Below, piece by piece: positions 59,003 to 64,000 of a DNA stretch of 64,000 bases (within the stretch, counting starts at the first letter, position 1; every line of letters starts with the position of its first letter). Below the pieces are notes generated by a model. That model was not told where the DNA came from, did no database searches, and was given only the letters and a program-made list of their open reading frames with translations. A program made the translations under genes and the position numbers. The stretch lies in assembly GCF_900496995.4 (NCBI RefSeq), contig NC_044013.1, positions 43,165,554-43,229,553 on the forward strand, read 5' to 3'. This stretch comes from Aquila chrysaetos chrysaetos (Eukaryota > Chordata > Aves > Accipitriformes > Accipitridae).

Positions 59003-60263
59003 CAGCCGCTCGCCGAGAAGCCGGTCCACCCCGAGTCAGTGGCACTGTAAGCAGCATATTGTTAGGATTCAGCAGCAGCCTGTTTCCTTTCAGGCATAAA
59101 AAAATGAAATAGCGATCTGCTGATGGGTGCTGATTGGTAGATGGCTCCACATGAAACAGCATTTGTCCTGAGAACAAGGTGAATAAAAGACTTAATGGAG
59201 TTCAGCGATGCAATACAAATAACGGTGTCCCTTTACATTACCAACAACACACACTATGCTCTCTCCAGATCCCTGTTCTCTCGAATACTCCACAAGGAAG
59301 CTTTTTGTAAATAGGATGTCTCACTTAATGTCCTCTCCCAAACATCGTATTAATCACCCTTTAAGAATGCACGGTCTCAGGGAATAAGGATTGCACTGGG
59401 CGTGAGGAAGACACTGCTCCTATTTTTAGCTGCACGTTGACTTTCCGCAAGCCCGTGCCGTTTCCCCACGGCTGAAGCTAAGACCGTAGGACCCCTCTGC
59501 TGCGGACGTGCACGGAGATGCCACAGCGGAGGGCAGTCACCACACGTGGAGGAGAGCCGGTATCACCACCGGCCCTGACAGCACGGCCACCCCGGGGCAC
59601 TGGCTCTGCACGGCTTCGCCCCGGGGAGGGGGCTGCAGACAAGGGGTCTCCCGTAAAGAGCAGGAGGGGACGGAGGGGACCTCCTCACGGGGTCCCTGAG
59701 CTGTGCGAGCAGGTATAAAGGAGGCTGAAGGGTACTTGATAGCTCAAGAGACTGCTAATTGGCTATGAAGGATTTCCCCTCTAGATTGCAGGTTTATATT
59801 GTCCCCAGGTTGGTGCTAGTGACTGGAAGCTATTTCCACCCAGAGACCTATGTGAAGTGAAGTTGAATGATTGTCCCAGGCTGGGTCCTAGCAGACTAGC
59901 TCCTGCAAGCTCTCCTTACTGCTTATGCAGAGAAGGAAACGGCTGGAAGTGCAACTGCAGGAGAATTAACCATCCTCTGTCACACTTTGCCAGCAGGGTC
60001 AAACGTGTTCCATGCAGCAGGCGAGGTGGAGGATGCTTGCAATGTTATCGTGCATGCTCGTCTCTTGCAGTGGCCGGAAGATTTCGGCTCTCTGGGCTGT
60101 CAGTTCGCCAGCTTTCATAAGCACCAAACTCCCTAAAGAAATCAAATTCTTTAGAATTATTTCACTTTGCATATGTTGATTTTCATGCTAGCACTAACAG
60201 TCCTGTACTCGCACTTGTTTATTTTCAGGGTGTTTGCCCAATCTTTGCTGTAAACGTGTTTTC
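59003..60263. other. no gene seen
   Basis: AT-rich 59040-59390, GC-rich 59480-59720, mixed after that. No exon or repeat is supported. Confidence 0.4.
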
Positions 60264-60282
60264 ATAGGTCAAAATGACCTAT
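60264..60282. promoter_or_regulatory. perfect palindromic estrogen response element
   Basis: ATAGGTCA-AAA-TGACCTAT is a perfect inverted repeat with 8-bp arms and a 3-base spacer, containing AGGTCAnnnTGACCT, the full consensus for estrogen receptor dimers. An additional AGGTC half-like site lies close by at 60293-60297. Binding or activity is inference. Confidence 0.5.
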
Positions 60283-60292
60283 AGGTTTTCAA

Positions 60293-60537
60293 AGGTCGAG
60301 AGGAAATGGCCTCAAGTTGAGGCAAGGGAGATTTAGGTTAGATATTAGGAAAAATTTTTTTACAGAGAGGGTTGTCAGACTTTGGAATAGGCGGCCCAGG
60401 GAAGTGGTTGAGTCACCATCCCTGGAGGTATTCAAAAAGCGAGTAGATGGGGTACTTCAGGACATGGTTTAGTGGGCATGGTTGATGGTTGGACTCGATG
60501 ATCTTGAAGGTCTTTTCCAACCTAAATGATTCTATGA
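60293..60537 (+). mobile_element. CR1 LINE 3' fragment with intact end motif
   Basis: The sequence runs GAGAGGAAATGGCCTCAAGT, then GTTGTCAGACTTTGGAATAG, GGACATGGTTTAGTGGGCAT and TTGGACTCGATGATCTTGAA, and ends ATTCTATGA (60529-60537), the CR1 terminal motif. It is 5'-truncated and noncoding, and better preserved than the copies at 34.0 and 37.6 kb. Confidence 0.92.
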
Positions 60538-62379
60538 AAAGCAAAGCATGAAAATCACCAAAAATATTTGTATCATGAAGATTTTCAGTTCTACAGTAAA
60601 CGCAATGAGGGGAAAAAAGGGAAGTTGCAGTAAGGGACCTGCTGTCCTGCAGACCCTGCTGCCCCGCAGGAGAGCTGCCCCCCTTCGCCACTCATGCAAA
60701 GGGCACAGCTCGGTACCGGAGACGTCACCAAGCACCGTGCGGGCGCTTGCTGAGACCTGGCCCTGGCGCAGGAGCAGCAGAGCCCTGCGGACACGCTGCT
60801 CCCGGGGGGGACGCAGCCCCACGGGTCTTCCAGAGCACGTACACCATGGGCACCCCCCAGCAGAATGGGCTGCAAGGGGGACACGGCCGGGGACCCCCCC
60901 CCGCCATTTGCACTGCCGGTTCAGAGGAAGGAAGGCTCCGGCACGAGGGTTGGCTGTGGCGGGGCACCGAAGCAGGGCGCGTGCTCTCCTGATTGTTGAA
61001 CAACATCCTAAAAAAATGACCTCTGACAACCAGCAGCGATGTGCATGCACCACCCACCAAGAAAACACGGTGGGACAGCGACGCTTGCCGCGGCGTTGCC
61101 CCTAACTGTCCTGCTAAGACAGAAACAGCAGCGCACAAAGGCCAGATGCCGAAAGGCTGCCCCAATTCAGCAGCAAACACCACCCAGGTACTTTAACTGA
61201 CCCCAGAGCAGTTTGCCTTCACTTTCAGCTGGGATCCATGTCATGCCTGGGCAGGAGGTTATACACGAGATGGAAAGCTGCAGGGAAGAAAAAGGCTCCT
61301 GAAAGGCATGGTAACCCTCTCTCTGGATTGCAGAGATTTCAAGCGCTCCCACTGGGGACTCAAAATTGTGTCAAACAAATGCAACTTATTGTCTCCTTCC
61401 CTGTCCTGCAGTCCCTAACAAAGTTGTTTTCATTATCTGGGAAACCCCTGGTGAAGTGTTAGCATCTTAAGTAACCCTTGTAAGTGGAACCAAATTAGGA
61501 AAGCGGGCAGACAACAGAGGCAGAGAAAACAGATTCCATTTTCTATATATCAGTTTCTATTAGTTTCAAAGATAGGTCTCTATTACACCCACTCTTTGTC
61601 CACGGTCAGAGTGCATTCAACAAATTGAAATTGAAATGTGTCTGCTGATGAGACTGATGCTGTTATTAGATTTAACTATCAATCACCAGCTGAGTGAAGT
61701 ATAATGCAATTCATTAGGTATCAGTCTTACAGACATTTCAGCTGAATCCTGTAAGCAAACCAGAAGCAAAGCTCTCTGCAATGATCATTTGGTTTACAAA
61801 CAGCTTATGGGGAGTACCTCCAATGTGCATACAGCTTATGTTTTTATTTTTCAGAATTCCTCCTGCTGCTGGAAAGGTTTCCTCCTGTCCTGCTCCTCCA
61901 CACGCTTGTGCAAAACCCCTTCACCCACCCAACTCTTTTCCAGCATCTGCAATGAATCTCTGGGTAAACCACTTAAAAATTACACTAGCGATTTACCCAC
62001 CCCTCGTTGCAGATGGATGCGGTACTCAGGCCTCCCTCCGCATCTCAACACCGACGACTCCGCGGAGAAGCAGCCCCGGGGATGGAGGCTGCAGGGCCTG
62101 CACCCCCCTGTCCCACGGCCCCCCAGGGACACCCCTGCGGCTGCTCCCTGCGAGAGGCTATAGCTGCCACCGCAACGGTTCCCTGCCGTACATCACCTAC
62201 CTGCCCGGGAGACGCAGAGGGTGCCTGGGGCTTCTCTCCAACCGCCCCTCACAGCTACGGAGGAAGGACGGTTGGAGAGTGATAGGGAAGAAAATTTACC
62301 TTCTAACTGCTAATGAACAACATCTTTCCTTGCTAGCCTGTAAACAAGGAAATTTGGCTCTCCTGCTGCATTAACGCGA
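60538..62379. other. no gene seen
   Basis: GC-rich 60650-61000 and 62030-62290 with overlapping open frames; AT-rich, conserved-looking 61480-61780. The longest open frame of the window (197 codons, plus strand, 61781-62374) begins in AT-rich DNA, crosses a GC-rich patch, and has no recognised domain. Confidence 0.4.
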
Positions 62380-62700
62380 CTTGTGAAAACTAACTTGTAA
62401 GGCTGGATGTTTTTTCCAGGGTAAGTCAATGTTCCAATTATCACTAAATTGCTAGCACTTGGAACGACGCTGCATATTAATTCAAAGCAAGTGAATGTTC
62501 ATTGAATTACCCAGAACAGTAAATAGCTCTTTGTGGGGTGTGTAAATAATCCCAGGGTATCTAGGAAATTGGGAAAAGAGATTTTAAAAACTAATTTGCC
62601 TGGGCAGAGTAAAAATTTTAAAGGAAATTAGTAAAAGAAGGGATTATCAATGAAATGGTTATTTTGATTGTTATGAGCTGGGTTATTATCTGTGATTAGA
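62380..62700. other. candidate conserved noncoding element
   Basis: AT-rich, non-repetitive, with TTCCAATTATCAC, GCATATTAATTC, GTAAATAATCCC and TGTGATTAG-type homeodomain and forkhead motifs, and no open frame. Among the most enhancer-like stretches of the window by eye. Confidence 0.4.
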
Positions 62701-64000
62701 AAAAGCAGCCCCATGCTGCCCATGCCGTCGGTGCTGCGGGAAGGCAGCCCGGCAGCGCGAGGCCACGCAGCCCCGCTCCTCAGCAGCGATCTCTTCTTCA
62801 TTCGGCTCAGGATGGACGCAGCGCACGGAGCCTGTCCTTGGCCAGGGGGAGGACGGGCAGCCCCAGCTCTGCCTCGCAGCCCCCCGGGCTCCCCGCGGCA
62901 GGAGAGCCACAGAGTAAATGCTGCAGTGAAGCAGAAGGTGATTCATGAGTTGCCGTGCTTTCCCCACAAGGACCGAACTCTACTGTCCCTCCAGCTCGGT
63001 GGCCGTTACAGTCACTGCTAACAAACTGAGGGTTTAATAAATGCACATGGCTTTGGGGTTTTTTCTACATTTTTTTTTTCTTTTTTAATTCCACTCCCTC
63101 ATCACTGAGCTAATGCACTAATGGACACTTACCATTACCTAACTTCCGGCCTAATGGGCACAGCAAATAAGTGAAAGGCTCATAAAATCAAATTTACTGA
63201 GCATCATTCCTTTTGCTGTCCATTAACCGAAACTATTTATTAGGTTAAACAGATCTAGCGTATGGAGTTATATTCATCCTGTATTAATGCTGTTACGTGG
63301 ACACGTTAGGATCCCAGAAGCTCTAGCAATCGCAGGGAAGAAGGGAGGGTTGCTGTGGTGGCATTCACCAGCCACTGCCACCAGGAGCAGCCGTCCCACA
63401 CCCCCTCGGCCACAGCCGCGTTGTACCCCTGTGCCAGAGGAGTGCGTGACGAATATAACCTCGGTCTCCACTCTAAGCTCCCTGTCTTCCCTTCTTTTCC
63501 AGTACTTCTCCAGCGAATAACCTCCCCGCAGCTCACTTCTTCCTCCAGCTCAGCACCTGGGACCTGTCGGAGGAGTCCTCGAATATCGACGTTCACTTGT
63601 GCTGCCATCCTGCTCCTCCCCATCCCGGAGCCCTCCCTGCGGTCTCAGTCACTGCAGAAGTGAAACCCTCTGGGCAGCCAGTGCCAGAGCTCATTCCCCA
63701 CCCTCTGCGGGGTCCGACACTGAAAAACATTCAGAATAAGACCGATCCATTTACCTTTGCAACCCAGATATATTTGGCCTGACTCACCGCTGTCCTGCTG
63801 TTTGTGCTGTCGTTTGGCTACCCTGACGGGGATGCTGCTACTCAGAGCAAGCACCTGCCCGCGCCATCCTGTAGTGATGGTGCTGAGCACAGAGGTAACG
63901 TACCAGGAGCAATGAGACTTGCACACACAGAGCTGGAAATATATCTGTATATATATATGTATCGATCTACCTATGGCAGGGTCTGGTATAATGTATGATG
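62701..64000. other. no gene seen
   Basis: GC-rich 62700-62930 and 63370-63720, with an AT-rich conserved-looking block at 63090-63300 between them. A TA/TG-rich run lies at 63940-63965 near the window end. On the minus strand a good GTGAGT donor occurs at 63781-63786 without a recognised exon. Confidence 0.4.

Noticed and set aside
61781-62374. Longest open frame of the window, 197 codons, plus strand
   Set aside because: It crosses from AT-rich into GC-rich DNA, contains no recognised domain, and another frame on the same strand is open over much of it.
1-64000. CRISPR arrays, operons, prokaryotic mobile elements, rRNA or tRNA genes
   Set aside because: No regularly spaced identical repeats, operon-like gene packing or recognisable RNA gene was seen. 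CR1 elements, LTR and introns show vertebrate nuclear DNA. tRNA genes cannot be fully excluded by eye.

Overview
This is vertebrate nuclear DNA, almost certainly from a bird. Three CR1 retrotransposon tails share the avian CR1 3' sequence style, and one ends in the CR1-type ATTCTATGA motif. A solo endogenous-retrovirus LTR of a type I associate with bird genomes sits at 29.7-30.6 kb. Mobile elements are otherwise sparse, and CpG-rich islands alternate with AT-rich blocks. There are no operons, ribosome binding sites or CRISPR arrays. Nearly all longer open frames lie in GC-rich DNA where stop codons are rare, and I do not believe they are genes.

0-11 kb: immune-gene end. The one gene I can build with confidence is on the minus strand between about 4.25 and 0.84 kb. 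It is a B7/NCR3LG1-like immunoglobulin-superfamily membrane protein. Its exons are V-set, C1-set, transmembrane, two cytoplasmic micro-exons (17 and 25 bp), a 96-bp exon and a probable terminal exon, followed by a polyadenylation hexamer. Every junction after the V exon keeps the reading frame. The V exon has lost one base exactly where the conserved core tryptophan should be, and the first V-domain cysteine position reads serine. I therefore call this copy a pseudogene, with a sequence error as the alternative. A second, shortened C1-like exon lies about 2 kb upstream on the same strand, which suggests a decaying tandem family. Further exon-like blocks at 10.35-10.64 kb are unidentified.

11-41 kb: gene-poor DNA. 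It holds a CR1 fragment (11.5 kb), the solo LTR with matching 5-bp target duplications, two older CR1 fragments (34.0 and 37.6 kb), GC-rich patches, and long AT-rich blocks resembling conserved noncoding elements. A weak two-exon coding candidate (15.7-16.0 kb, plus strand) and a 17-nt micro-exon candidate (13.77 kb) are noted.

41-64 kb: the most unusual part. CpG islands at about 41.1-41.5, 44.0-45.2, 46.2-46.8, 47.6-47.85 and 58.6-58.8 kb are interleaved with AT-rich blocks rich in homeodomain-type motifs. Between the first two islands lies about 2.5 kb of TA/CA-rich low-complexity DNA with palindromes and internal higher-order repeats, followed by a long purine tract. Also present are a 24-bp-stem hairpin (48.1 kb), a perfect consensus estrogen-response-element palindrome (60.27 kb) touching a CR1 tail, and a 21-bp minisatellite (58.9 kb). 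The layout resembles the regulatory neighbourhood of a developmental gene, but I recognise no such coding exon here. Gene identities rest on motif reading alone; no database search was possible.
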